Shown: in pieces, positions 26,997 to 37,748 of the stretch
How the letters are laid out: every line of letters starts with the position of its first letter
Numbering within the stretch: position 1 is the stretch's first letter
Assembly: GCF_039538765.1 (NCBI RefSeq)
Contig: NZ_BAABCJ010000002.1
Coordinates: 620,001-684,000 of the forward strand
Direction of reading: 5' to 3'
From: Zhihengliuella alba
GTDB taxonomy: Bacteria; Actinomycetota; Actinomycetes; Actinomycetales; Micrococcaceae
DNA length: 64,000 nucleotides
Notes under the pieces: generated by a model
What the model saw: the letters and a program-made list of their open reading frames with translations, nothing else
Database searches by the model: none
What the model was told of the DNA's origin: nothing
Made by a program: the position numbers and the translations under genes

Positions 26997-27680
26997 ATGG
27001 CCGATCACACAGGAGCCGACCGACCGGACGCACCCGACGATTCCGGTCCGCCGCTGCGCGACACGGACCCCCTGCTGCGGGCGGCCCGCTACCGGGCCGA
27101 GCAGGAGGAGCGGCCGGACGAGTCCTTCACGGACGCAGCGCAACGGGTCCACGCCGGCCCCGAGGGCGCCGCGCCGCAGATCGAGACGACCCTGAGCGCG
27201 GACGACGACGTCGCGGAGGTGGCCAACCGGGCCATCGATCAGGCGATGGCCCGCGGCGACTTCGACGACCTGGAGTACGCCGGCAGGCCCCTGCCCGGCC
27301 TCGGCGGCACCTACGATCCCGACTGGTGGATCAAGGGCCTCATCGAGCGGGAGAACCTGAGCGGGCTGGGGCCGCCGGCCCTGCTGCTGCGGCGCGAGGC
27401 CGAGGAACTGCAGGAGCGGCTGGACCGCCTCGGCACGGAGCGGCAGGTGCGGGAGGCCCTGGAGGACTTCAATGGCCGGGTCGTGGAGGCCCGGCGCCAG
27501 CTGCTCGGCGGTCCCCCGGTGGTGACACCGACCCGCGACGTGGACGAGGAGCTGCGTGGCTGGCGGGGGCGCCGCGACGAACGTGCCGCGCGCGCCGAGG
27601 AGCGGGCACGACGCAGCGCGGAGGCCGAGCGGGCGGCCCGTCGGCCGTGGTGGCGGCTGCGCCGTCGCCCCCTGCGGTAG
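26997..27680 (+). CDS. DUF1992 (DnaJC28-like) domain protein
   Basis: A 227-residue soluble protein. After a 60-residue acidic, disordered N-terminus, the DUF1992 domain shows NRAIDQAMARGDFDDLEYAG, RPLPGL and DPDWWIKGLIERENL, the conserved pattern shared with the region of DNAJC28. The C-terminus is a highly charged Arg/Glu helix. Its biochemical role is unknown. TAGACT (26972) with AGGAGGAG close to ATG 26997 makes this one of the genes with a normal short leader. It is divergent from HU and followed by a strong hairpin. Confidence 0.82.
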   Translation: MADHTGADRPDAPDDSGPPLRDTDPLLRAARYRAEQEERPDESFTDAAQRVHAGPEGAAPQIETTLSADDDVAEVANRAIDQAMARGDFDDLEYAGRPLPGLGGTYDPDWWIKGLIERENLSGLGPPALLLRREAEELQERLDRLGTERQVREALEDFNGRVVEARRQLLGGPPVVTPTRDVDEELRGWRGRRDERAARAEERARRSAEAERAARRPWWRLRRRPLR

Positions 27681-27705
27681 CGCGCCCGGTGGGCTGCGGG
27701 TACGA

Positions 27706-27737
27706 CGAAGGCCCCCGTCTCAGGACGGGGGCCTTCG
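27706..27737. terminator. Bidirectional terminator between DUF1992 and rpsN genes
   Basis: CGAAGGCCCCCGTC (27706-27719) and its exact complement (27724-27737) form a 14-bp stem around TCAG. It sits between two convergent genes and could end both transcripts. Confidence 0.88.
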
Positions 27738-27770
27738 CTCTGGAGGACTACGGCTCGCGCCGTGGGAGTC

Positions 27771-28076
27771 CTACCAGGAGGACTTGGTGATGCCCGGGAG
27801 CTCTCCGCGGTGGGCCATCTCGCGGAAACGGACGCGGGAGATGCCGAACTTCTGGAGGGTGCCGCGGGGGCGGCCGTCGATCGAGTCGCGGTTGCGGACG
27901 CGGATCGGCGAGGCGTTGCGCGGGAGCTTCTGCAGACCCAGGCGGGCCTCTTCGCGGGCCTCGTCGGTGGCGTTCGGGTCGACGAGCGTCTTCTTCAGTT
28001 CGGCGCGCTTGGCGGCGTAGCGCTCGACAATGACCTTGCGCTGCTCGTTCTTGGCAATCTTGGACTTCTTGGCCAT
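27771..28076 (-). CDS. rpsN: 30S ribosomal protein S14, zinc-independent form
   Basis: A 101-residue ribosomal protein: MAKKSKIAKNEQRKVIVERY, NASPIRVRNRDSIDGRPRGT and FREMAHRGELPGITKSSW are S14 motifs. It is the long form without cysteines, so it does not bind zinc. It is the last gene of the rpmB-rpmG-rpsN cluster, three bases after rpmG. I recall that the Micrococcus luteus spc operon lacks S14, so this may be the only copy in the genome rather than a zinc-starvation backup. Confidence 0.96.
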   Translation of the reverse strand: MAKKSKIAKNEQRKVIVERYAAKRAELKKTLVDPNATDEAREEARLGLQKLPRNASPIRVRNRDSIDGRPRGTLQKFGISRVRFREMAHRGELPGITKSSW

Positions 28077-28079
28077 GTC

Positions 28080-28247
28080 TTAGCGCTCCTCTCGGAATTC
28101 GACGTGCTTGCGGATGACCGGGTCGTACTTCTTCAGGACCATGCGGTCCGGATCGTTACGACGGTTCTTACGGGTCACGTAGGTGAAGCCGGTCCCGGCG
28201 GTGGACTTGAGCTTGATGATGGGACGTACGTCCTTGTCCTTGGCCAC
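28080..28247 (-). CDS. rpmG: 50S ribosomal protein L33, zinc-independent form
   Basis: A 55-residue protein starting at GTG 28247, whose G overlaps the last base of the rpmB stop codon (TAGTG). KDVRPIIKLKSTAGTGFTYV and TRKNRRNDPDRMVLKKYDP are L33 signatures. No cysteine is present, so it is the C-minus form. Too short for naive gene calls but clear from sequence and context. Confidence 0.95.
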   Translation of the reverse strand: MAKDKDVRPIIKLKSTAGTGFTYVTRKNRRNDPDRMVLKKYDPVIRKHVEFREER

Positions 28248-28483
28248 TAGAGCTTCACTCCCTTCGCGATCAGTTCGGCCACCACAGCGTCGATGCCGCG
28301 TGCGTCGATGGTCTTGATGCCCTTGACCGACAGCGTCAGCGTGACGTTGCGGCGCAGGGACGGAACCCAGTAGCGCTTCTTCTGGATGTTCGGGTCGAAC
28401 CGACGCTTGGTGCGACGGTGCGAGTGGGAGATGCTGTGCCCGAAGTTCGGGACTGCACCGGTCACCTGGCATACAGCTGCCAT
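28247..28483 (-). CDS. rpmB: 50S ribosomal protein L28
   Basis: A 78-residue protein: MAAVCQVTGAVPNFGHSISH with KRRFDPNIQKKRYWVPSLRR is diagnostic for L28. It has a single Cys and not the paired CxxC motifs, so it is a zinc-independent version. ATG 28483 is preceded by GAGGAG; a GTG two codons earlier is closer to that site and less likely. First gene of the cluster with L33 and S14. Confidence 0.96.
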   Translation of the reverse strand: MAAVCQVTGAVPNFGHSISHSHRRTKRRFDPNIQKKRYWVPSLRRNVTLTLSVKGIKTIDARGIDAVVAELIAKGVKL

Positions 28484-28833
28484 GATCACTCCTCAGTAGT
28501 AGTAAATATTGGCGGTACTCATCGACAGATACAGCTACCTGGTTGCTGTCTCTGATCTGCGCTGATAACGTCCCGCCACCAGTTGTGACACCGTTCTCTA
28601 CTGCGACTATGAAGGTAACCAGGCTGGGTGAGAACCAACCGAAGCGCCCTGTCTTGCGCGAAACACGGTGAACTCGGCGGCCCGGAGATCATCTCGCGAT
28701 GTTTTCCCTATCCCATGGGGCCGCTTTATTCGGTTTACGGGCAGCCACACCGGCGGCCCTGGGGCACGCAGACATGACTTAACGCGTCTACTATCCTAAG
28801 CCCCGGACGGCTCCGGCGCAAAACGGGCGAATA
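28484..28833. other. 350-bp AT-richer gene-free region upstream of the rpmB cluster
   Basis: This spacer holds the ribosome binding site and promoter of rpmB and the 3' end region of the MarR gene. On the minus strand TTCTCA and CATAGT are 17 bases apart (28613-28641) and could be the rpmB promoter, leaving a leader of about 120 bases. I looked for the AT-rich palindromic Zur box that controls such clusters in other actinobacteria and did not find one. Base composition is clearly lower in GC than its neighbours. No open frame with coding character was seen. Confidence 0.5.
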
Positions 28834-29325
28834 CTACTCCGTGACGGCCTCGTCCCGGAAGATCCAGTGGTTCGCGTCCAGCCCCGCGATGATCTTGCGG
28901 CCCACGCGCGCGAGGTCGGCGACGTCGGCGTCGTCGAGCTGGTCGAACATCAGGCGCCGCGCGGAGGCGACGTGACGGGGCGCGAGCTCGAGCACCGTAC
29001 GGTAGCCCTCCTCGGTGAGGGTCGCCATGGTGACGCGCGCATCGAAACTGCTGGCGCAGCGGGTCATCCAGCCGCGGGACTCCAGCTTCTTGACCACGTG
29101 ACTCAGGCGGGAGAGCGAGGAACTGGTCTTCCCAGCGAGCTCGCTCATGCTCAGACATCGATCGGACTGCTCGGAGAGCATCGCGAGCACGTGGTAGTCG
29201 AAGACCGTGATCTTGGCGAGCCGATTGAGCTCGCTGTCCAGCTGACCCGGGAGCTTGAAGAAGACGGCCCAGAGGGCCAACCACGCCCGGCGTTCCTCTG
29301 AAGTCAGCCACTGTGCTTCGCTCAT
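28834..29325 (-). CDS. MarR family transcriptional regulator
   Basis: A 163-residue winged-helix repressor. WLTSEERRAWLALWAVFFKL forms the dimer helix; ITVFDYHVLAMLSEQSDRCL, MSELAGKTSSSLSRLSHVVK (recognition helix) and LESRGWMTRCASSFDARVTM (wing) complete the DNA-binding domain. Cys residues near 53 and 101 could sense oxidants, as in some MarR proteins, but this is inference. ATG 29325 is favoured: AAGATT lies six bases upstream in the leaderless pattern. No obvious divergent target; sdaA lies upstream in the same direction. Function of the regulon unknown. Confidence 0.85.
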   Translation of the reverse strand: MSEAQWLTSEERRAWLALWAVFFKLPGQLDSELNRLAKITVFDYHVLAMLSEQSDRCLSMSELAGKTSSSLSRLSHVVKKLESRGWMTRCASSFDARVTMATLTEEGYRTVLELAPRHVASARRLMFDQLDDADVADLARVGRKIIAGLDANHWIFRDEAVTE

Positions 29326-29409
29326 GGGTTCAATCTTTTCACACCGTGCCGCGACTAGGGCGGTCAATCGGCCTCTCACTATGGCTTTTTACGCTCGGCG
29401 TCGCGCCCG

Positions 29410-30840
29410 TCAGCACTCCACGACGTTGACGGCGAGCCCTCCGAGCGCTGTCTCCTTGTATTTGTGGCTCATATCCTTGCCGGTCTCGCGCATGGTGACG
29501 ATGACCTCGTCGAGGCTGACGCGGTGCTGCCCGTCGCCCCAGAGGGCCATCTTGGCGGCATTGATGGCCTTGGCCGCGGCGATCGCATTCCGCTCGATGC
29601 ACGGCACCTGCACCAGCCCGGCCATCGGATCGCAGGTCAGCCCCAGGTTGTGCTCCATCGCGATCTCCGCGGCGTTCTCCACCTGGTCCGGTGTCCCGCC
29701 GAGGATCTCGGCCAGTCCCCCGGCGGCCATCGAGGACGCCGAGCCGACCTCGCCCTGGCAGCCGACCTCGGCCCCGGAGATCGACGCCTGCTCCTTGTAG
29801 AGGACCCCGATCGCCGCCGCGGTGAGCATGAACCGGACGATCACGTCCTCTCGAGCCTCGCGCAGGGCCTCCTCGGGTCCCGCCGCGGCCTGCTCCATGA
29901 TGGGCGAGTAGTGGGTCGCGTAGAACATGACGGCCGGGATGATGCCGGCGGCGCCGTTGGTGGGCGCGGTGACGACCCGGCCGCCCGAGGCGTTCTCCTC
30001 ATTGACCGCCAGGGCCACGAGGTTCACCCATTCCTGCCAGTACTTGGGGTCCCGGTCCGCGTCCTCCTCGGAGAGCCGGGCGTGCCAGGCCGGCGCCCGG
30101 CGGCGGACCTTCAGCCCGCCGGGGAGCAGGCCACTCCGCTGCAGGGCGTTATCCTTGGAGTCCTCCATGACGGACCAGAGGCGCAGGATGCCGGCGCGCA
30201 CCTCGGCCTCGGGGCGCACGGCGCACTCGTTGGCGAGCATGATCGAGCTGGCCGGCCGGCCGGTGGCACGGCAGTGCTCGAACAGCTCGGCGGCGGTGCG
30301 GAACGGGTACGGGACGGCGTCCAGGTGCTCCTCGATCTCCTGGACGACGGCGTCCTCCTCCCCCTCGCGGACGATGAACCCGCCGCCGATGGAGAAGAAC
30401 GTGGAGTCGGCGATCGCCTCGCCGGCGGCGTCGAGCGCCTGGAAGCGCATGCCGTTGGTGTGCCGGGGCAGCACGGTCAGCGGGTGCAGGACCATGTCCT
30501 CGACGCGGTAGTCGAGCGGGACGGAGCGTCCGAGCTGGGCGGCCACGTCGATGCGGCCCTGCTCGGCGTGCGCGGCCATGCGCTCCTCGGCGGTGGCCGG
30601 CAGGATCTCGTCGGCCTGGTACCCCTCCAGGCCGAGGAGGATCGCCGTCATGGTGCCGTGGCCGCGGCCCGTCGCGGCGAGGGAGCCGTAGAGGTCGATC
30701 CGCAGCCCGGCGAGGGCGTCGATCCGGCCCGTGCCGACCAGTTCGCGTGCGAACTCCGCCGCTGCCCGCATGGGGCCGACCGTGTGCGAGGACGAGGGGC
30801 CGAGCCCCACGCTGAAGAGGTCGAAAACGCTGAGTGCCAT
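29410..30840 (-). CDS. sdaA: L-serine ammonia-lyase (iron-sulfur)
   Basis: A 476-residue single-chain L-serine dehydratase making pyruvate and ammonia. FDLFSVGLGPSSSHTVGPMR is the N-terminal signature. CQGEVGSASSMAAG, LTCDPMAG and VPCIERNA carry the [4Fe-4S] cysteines in the catalytic half, and PTNGAAGIIPAVMFY is also conserved. It follows gcvH by 195 bases on the same strand, after a strong GC hairpin. Glycine cleavage feeds one-carbon units for serine, which this enzyme then drains to pyruvate, so placement behind the gcv genes makes metabolic sense. ATG 30840 fits the usual family N-terminus. Confidence 0.96.
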   Translation of the reverse strand: MALSVFDLFSVGLGPSSSHTVGPMRAAAEFARELVGTGRIDALAGLRIDLYGSLAATGRGHGTMTAILLGLEGYQADEILPATAEERMAAHAEQGRIDVAAQLGRSVPLDYRVEDMVLHPLTVLPRHTNGMRFQALDAAGEAIADSTFFSIGGGFIVREGEEDAVVQEIEEHLDAVPYPFRTAAELFEHCRATGRPASSIMLANECAVRPEAEVRAGILRLWSVMEDSKDNALQRSGLLPGGLKVRRRAPAWHARLSEEDADRDPKYWQEWVNLVALAVNEENASGGRVVTAPTNGAAGIIPAVMFYATHYSPIMEQAAAGPEEALREAREDVIVRFMLTAAAIGVLYKEQASISGAEVGCQGEVGSASSMAAGGLAEILGGTPDQVENAAEIAMEHNLGLTCDPMAGLVQVPCIERNAIAAAKAINAAKMALWGDGQHRVSLDEVIVTMRETGKDMSHKYKETALGGLAVNVVEC

Positions 30841-30928
30841 GTCTGGTTCCTGCCAATCGTGGTCCACGGGACCGCCGGTCGCCGTCGACGGTGGATCTTG
30901 GTTTCGCTTCGGCGGCGCCGGGCCGGGT

Positions 30929-30960
30929 GCGGGGCGGCTCCGGTCCGGGTGCCGCCCCGC
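30929..30960. terminator. GC hairpin between gcvH and sdaA
   Basis: GCGGGGCGGC (30929-30938) and its exact complement (30951-30960) flank a 12-base loop. On the minus strand it falls between gcvH and sdaA. Without a T tract it may only partly stop transcription and reduce sdaA expression. Confidence 0.5.
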
Positions 30961-31034
30961 GGTCGGCGGGGGTGTGGCCCGGGAGCGCCGCCCCGCGACG
31001 CCGTCCGAGCCTGTGCTCGCGGTGCTAGCCGGAG

Positions 31035-31415
31035 TTACTCGACGTCGCCGCCGTTGGTGGAGGCGTAGTCCTGGGCCGAGAGCAGCGGGCCCTCCTCGGA
31101 CACCTCGACGGTGAAGAGCCAGCCGGCGCCGTACGGGTCGGAGTTCAGCAGCGCCGGGTTGTCCACGGCCTCCTGGTTCACCTCGACGACGCGGCCGGTG
31201 ACCGGCGCGAAGATCTCGGAGACCGACTTGGTGGATTCGACCTCGCCGCAGGCCTCGCCCGCGGTGATCTCGGCGTCGGCCTCCGGCAGATCGACGTAGA
31301 CGACGTCGCCGAGGGCGTCGGCGGCGATCTGCGAGAGGCCGACCTTCGCCGGGCTCGAGCTGTCGACCCATTCGTGCTCGGCGGAGTAGCGGAGGGAGGA
31401 GAGAACCTTGCTCAT
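31035..31415 (-). CDS. gcvH: Glycine cleavage system H protein
   Basis: A 126-residue lipoyl carrier that shuttles the methylamine group between the P, T and L proteins. The lipoylated Lys63 is in GEVESTKSVSEIFAPV. RYSAEHEWVD and GDVVYVDLPEADAEI are other landmarks. AAGGATC precedes ATG 31415. It follows gcvT after 37 bases. No gcvL (lipoamide dehydrogenase) or lipoyl ligase gene is nearby. Confidence 0.97.
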   Translation of the reverse strand: MSKVLSSLRYSAEHEWVDSSSPAKVGLSQIAADALGDVVYVDLPEADAEITAGEACGEVESTKSVSEIFAPVTGRVVEVNQEAVDNPALLNSDPYGAGWLFTVEVSEEGPLLSAQDYASTNGGDVE

Positions 31416-31452
31416 GGTGATCCTTAAGTTGTCGGAGACGGTGGTGACTACG

Positions 31453-32637
31453 TTACTTCTGGCGCTGGTAGAACGGCAGCGCGACGACCTCGAAGGGCTG
31501 CGGCTTCCCGCGCAGGTCCACGTCCAGGGCGGTGCCCGGCTCGGCGTGCTCGGCGTCCACGTACGCCATGACCACGGGGTAGCCGAGCGTCGGACTCGGC
31601 TGGCCGGAGGTCACGACCCCGACCTCGGCCCCGTCCTTGAGCACCGGGTAGCCGGTGCGTCCGGCGCGGCGGCCCAGCCCCTTCAATCCGACGAGACGCC
31701 GGGCGGTGCCGGCCTCGCGGGCGGCCTCGAGGGCCGCGCGGCCCACGAAGTCGTCCTCCTTCTTGAAGGAGACGATCGCGCCGAGGCCGGCGTCGATCGG
31801 CGTCGTCTGCCGGGTGAGCTCGTTGCCGTAGAGCGGCATGCCCGCCTCCAGGCGGAGCGAGTCGCGCGCGGCGAGGCCTGCCGGGATCAGCCCGGCCGGC
31901 TCCCCGGCCTCCAGCAGCGTCCGCCACAGGTCGACGGCGCCGTCGTTCGGCACGTACAGCTCGAACCCGTCCTCACCGGTGTAGCCCGTGCGGGCCAGCA
32001 GCACCTCGGTCCCGGCGACCGTGACCGCGTCGGCCGCGTAGTACTTCATGCCGGTGACGGTCTCGGCCTGCTCGGCGGGGACCAGGCCGAGCAGGATGCC
32101 CTCGGCCGCGGGTCCCTGCACGGCGATCATCGAGGTCTCGGCCGACTCGTCGACGACGTCGACGTCGAAAGCCGTCCCGGCCCCGCCGACGCGCTCGCGG
32201 AGCTCCGCGTAGACGGTCGGAGCGTTGCCGGCGTTGGCGACGACCAGGTAGTCCTGCTCGCCGCGGCGGTAGACGATCAGGTCGTCGATGATGCCGCCGC
32301 CGGGCTCGACGATCATCGTGTACTTGGCCTTGCCGACTTTCATGACGGCGAGGTTCCCGACCAGCGCGTAGTTCAGGAACGCCGCGGCCTGCGGTCCGCG
32401 GACCCGGATCTCGCCCATATGGGAGATGTCGAACAGCCCGGCCGCCTCGCGGACGGCCTGGTGCTCGGCGAGCTCCGAACCGTACTTCAGCGGCATGTCC
32501 CAGCCGCCGAAGTCGGTGAAGGACGCCCCGAGCTCGGCGTGCACCGGGTGGAGCGCGGTGCGCCGCGGCCCGTCCTGCGGCTCGGCGCCGGACGCGTCGG
32601 CGGGGGCCGGCGCGGAGGTGGTGGTGGAGTCGGTCAT
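31453..32637 (-). CDS. gcvT: Aminomethyltransferase (glycine cleavage T protein)
   Basis: A 394-residue tetrahydrofolate-dependent enzyme releasing ammonia and methylene-THF. ASFTDFGGWDMPLKYGSELA, EAAGLFDISHMGEIRVRG, LARTGYTGEDGFELYVPN and the C-terminal PTLGYPVVMAYVDAEH are family hallmarks; the Asp in GGIIDDLIVYRRG is near the active site. The first 25 residues are an Ala/Ser/Thr/Pro tail. ATG 32637 is ten bases after the gcvP stop, so the genes are co-transcribed. Confidence 0.96.
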   Translation of the reverse strand: MTDSTTTSAPAPADASGAEPQDGPRRTALHPVHAELGASFTDFGGWDMPLKYGSELAEHQAVREAAGLFDISHMGEIRVRGPQAAAFLNYALVGNLAVMKVGKAKYTMIVEPGGGIIDDLIVYRRGEQDYLVVANAGNAPTVYAELRERVGGAGTAFDVDVVDESAETSMIAVQGPAAEGILLGLVPAEQAETVTGMKYYAADAVTVAGTEVLLARTGYTGEDGFELYVPNDGAVDLWRTLLEAGEPAGLIPAGLAARDSLRLEAGMPLYGNELTRQTTPIDAGLGAIVSFKKEDDFVGRAALEAAREAGTARRLVGLKGLGRRAGRTGYPVLKDGAEVGVVTSGQPSPTLGYPVVMAYVDAEHAEPGTALDVDLRGKPQPFEVVALPFYQRQK

Positions 32638-32647
32638 GACTGCCTCT

Positions 32648-35557
<2,910 letters not shown>

Positions 35558-35595
35558 GGAGGGCTCCCTGGAGTGGCGGGCGTTCGGTTCCGGCG

Positions 35596-35618
35596 CGGTC
35601 GGGCCCTTTCGGGGACCG
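35596..35618 (-). promoter_or_regulatory. Hairpin in the riboswitch expression platform
   Basis: Read on the minus strand, CGGTCCCC, a GAAA loop and GGGCCCGACCG form a bulged stem between the second aptamer and the gcvP ribosome binding site. It is the most likely switching element. Confidence 0.4.
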
Positions 35619-35630
35619 GTGCGCACTCGC

Positions 35631-35838
35631 CCTCCCCGCTCTGTACGTGGACCTGAGAGATTCCGCGCCCCACCCGTGCGGGTGGCGCGCTTGCACCGTC
35701 GGTGAGCGGCCCGCCCGAGGGTGGGGCCACTGCTTTCCAGAGTCGCCTCTTCGCGGCGGTACGGGGGCCTGAGAGATTCCCGGGGAGGAAATTGCTCCTA
35801 CGGCGCCCGGCCGTGGCTTCGGTCGGGACTCTCCCGCC
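35631..35838 (-). ncRNA. Tandem glycine riboswitch (two aptamers)
   Basis: On the minus strand two consecutive copies of the glycine aptamer are visible. The first begins with GGGAGAG (35830-35836), continues with AGGAGCAA (35792-35799) and ends with AATCTCTCAGGC (from 35778). The second contains CGACGGTGCAA (near 35691-35702), AATCTCTCAGGT (from 35662) and ACAGAGCGGGGAG at its end (about 35632-35644). These are the conserved cores of the gcvT-type riboswitch. Two aptamers in series followed by gcvP is the classical arrangement, in which glycine binding turns on the glycine cleavage operon. The aptamer boundary is near 35741. Confidence 0.95.
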
Positions 35839-35877
35839 GCGTGTCAGGGGCTCGTGCCCGGGTGCGGGCACGCCCCC

Positions 35878-35906
35878 ATTCTAATGCCCCTCTGAGACGG
35901 AGCCAA
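35878..35906 (-). promoter_or_regulatory. Promoter of the gcv operon
   Basis: On the minus strand TTGGCT (35901-35906) and TAGAAT (35878-35883) are separated by exactly 17 bases, about 40 bases before the first riboswitch aptamer. This is the best two-box promoter in the window. Confidence 0.75.
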
Positions 35907-35979
35907 CACGGGCTGGTCGGGTGGGCCACAGCCGACCGCCGGACCGCGGACGGGGCGGCGGCGTCAACGGCGGCGGGCG

Positions 35980-36618
35980 TCAGCGGCGGCGGCGGGCGGT
36001 CCCGCCGCCCGGGCCCCCGCCGGCGAGCGGGACGTGCCAGCCGAGCCGGAGCGAGAGCACCCGCAGGCCGAACACCAGCGCGGCGACGCCGACGGCGGCG
36101 TAGGGGGTGAACCAGCCGAGCTCGAGCATGAGGCCGGTCAGCCCGGCCCCGAGCATGGCCGGGATGGCGTAGACGCCCCTCGGGTTGAACAGCTGCGGCA
36201 CCTCGTTCGCGACGACGTCGCGCAGGACGCCGCCGCCGACGGCGGACGTGAGCCCCAGGAGCGCCGCCGAGACCACGTTGATGCCGGCCTCGTGGGCCGT
36301 CACGGTGCCGCCGATGCAGAACAGGGCGAGGCCCCCGGCGTCGAACAGCAGGAGGGTGCGCCGGAAACGGGTCTCGTGGATCAGGCTGGTGAGGACCAGG
36401 ACGGCCGCGAGGAGGACCGGCACCAGGTACACCGGCCGGTCGAAGGCGTTGGGGACGCCGTCGTCGAGGACGAGGTCGCGCACCACGCCGCCGCCGAGTC
36501 CGGCGAGCGAGGCCAGCAGCAGCGAGCCGACGATGTCGAAGTGCTTCCGCGCGGCGAGCAGGCTCCCGGAGACGGCGAAGAAGAAGGTCCCGAGGAGGTC
36601 CAGAATGAGCATCACCAC
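35980..36618 (-). CDS. TRIC-type cation channel family protein (YicG/UPF0126)
   Basis: A 212-residue membrane protein with seven predicted segments. The family repeat is visible twice: LDLLGTFFFAVSGSLLAARK with GLGGGVVRDLVLDDGVPNAF, and GLALFCIGGTVTAHEAGI with VGGGVLRDVVANEVPQL. Bacterial members form trimeric potassium-permeable channels; physiological role unclear. On the minus strand TAGGCT (36627-36632) is eight bases before GTG 36618, followed by GTG and ATG 36612, so translation may begin at any of the three. The CPBP gene lies upstream, 11 bases away. Confidence 0.9.
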   Translation of the reverse strand: MVMLILDLLGTFFFAVSGSLLAARKHFDIVGSLLLASLAGLGGGVVRDLVLDDGVPNAFDRPVYLVPVLLAAVLVLTSLIHETRFRRTLLLFDAGGLALFCIGGTVTAHEAGINVVSAALLGLTSAVGGGVLRDVVANEVPQLFNPRGVYAIPAMLGAGLTGLMLELGWFTPYAAVGVAALVFGLRVLSLRLGWHVPLAGGGPGGGTARRRR

Positions 36619-36629
36619 GGGACCACAGC

Positions 36630-37664
36630 CTAGTCGCGCGCGACCGCCCCGGCCGAGGGGCGGTGCCGCACCGTGACGAACGCGGCACCGAGGGCGGCCA
36701 CGACGAGCAGCACGCCCCAGCCGACCGACTGGAACGTCCAGTAGGAGGCGTCGTCGAGCGTCCGGGCGGGCGTCATCAGGTTGGAGTACGCGAAGACGAG
36801 CACGGTGTTGAGCATCGCGTGCCCGGCGATCGCGGGCCACACGGACCGGGAGGCGTATCGCACGGCGGCCAGGACCAGCGCGGCGAGGAAGAGGTTCACG
36901 GTAGTGGCGGCGACGTCGCGCCAGGCCGTGGCGCCGTCCATCGCGTAGGAGGCGGTGAGCGGCAGGTGCCACAGGGCCCAGAACGCCCCGATCGCCGCCG
37001 ACGAGCGGACGAAGCCCCAGGGGGCGAGCGTGCTGGCCAGGTAGCCGCGCCAAGCGATCTCCTCGCCCGCCGCGGCGAGCATGCCGACCAGCACCAGCGG
37101 GAGCACCCAGGCCGCGGCGGAGGTGGCGCCGGGGTCCGGCTCCCAGTCGACGGCGCCGAGCTGTGCGGCCAGGCCGATCGTGGCCGCCGCCGCGGCGGCC
37201 AGGACCAGCAGCAGGAGCAGCGACCAGCCGACGACGCCGGCCGGCGTGGCAGGGCGTCGGGCGGCCGGCGCCCGGCCGGCCCGTCGCCGCGATGCCAGCC
37301 GGAGCCCGCTCCAGTCGATGAGCCGCACGGGCGGGCGGAGCACCGCATGGAGCACCAGCACACCGAGCGCCGGCGCCCACATGAGGAACGGGGTCAGCGC
37401 CATCAGGTAGTCGGAGCTCGCCAGCCCGGCGAAGACGGGCAGGCAGACGGCCACGGCGACCACCATCTGCACGATCGCGAACGACGCGGCGAATCCGGCC
37501 GCCCACGGCGGCAGCGGCCGCCTCCCGCCCGGGCGCGGCAGGCGGAGGGCGGGGGTCGAGGACGCCGTCCGGTGCCCCGGGGCCGGGGCCGTCGGCGGAG
37601 TCGATACGGATGCGGGCAAGGACGCGGGCACCGACGCGGTACGGGGCAGTTCTCGGAGGCTCAT
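36630..37664 (-). CDS. CPBP family intramembrane metalloprotease
   Basis: A 344-residue membrane protein of the CPBP (Abi/Rce1-like) family with about eight segments. Catalytic motifs are AAGEEIAWRGYLAS (double Glu and Arg), ALWHLPLTASY and GHAMLNTVLVF. The first 50 residues form a Pro/Ala-rich cytoplasmic tail. Substrate unknown; homologues act in prenyl-protein processing, bacteriocin immunity or signalling, none of which is indicated by the surroundings. ATG 37664 has GGAGG almost touching it and GACGAT six bases before, so a leaderless start is possible. Confidence 0.85.
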   Translation of the reverse strand: MSLRELPRTASVPASLPASVSTPPTAPAPGHRTASSTPALRLPRPGGRRPLPPWAAGFAASFAIVQMVVAVAVCLPVFAGLASSDYLMALTPFLMWAPALGVLVLHAVLRPPVRLIDWSGLRLASRRRAGRAPAARRPATPAGVVGWSLLLLLVLAAAAAATIGLAAQLGAVDWEPDPGATSAAAWVLPLVLVGMLAAAGEEIAWRGYLASTLAPWGFVRSSAAIGAFWALWHLPLTASYAMDGATAWRDVAATTVNLFLAALVLAAVRYASRSVWPAIAGHAMLNTVLVFAYSNLMTPARTLDDASYWTFQSVGWGVLLVVAALGAAFVTVRHRPSAGAVARD

Positions 37665-37748
37665 GCCTCCATCGTCAGCCGACGGTCCGGGCGTTCCAAG
37701 GGCAAGCGAGGGAAACCGGGGGCAACCCAGGGTCCGGCCCGTGCGGGC

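Noticed and set aside
28484..28640. Zur box upstream of rpmB
   Set aside because: No AT-rich palindrome of the expected TGAAAAT...ATTTTCA type is present on either strand.
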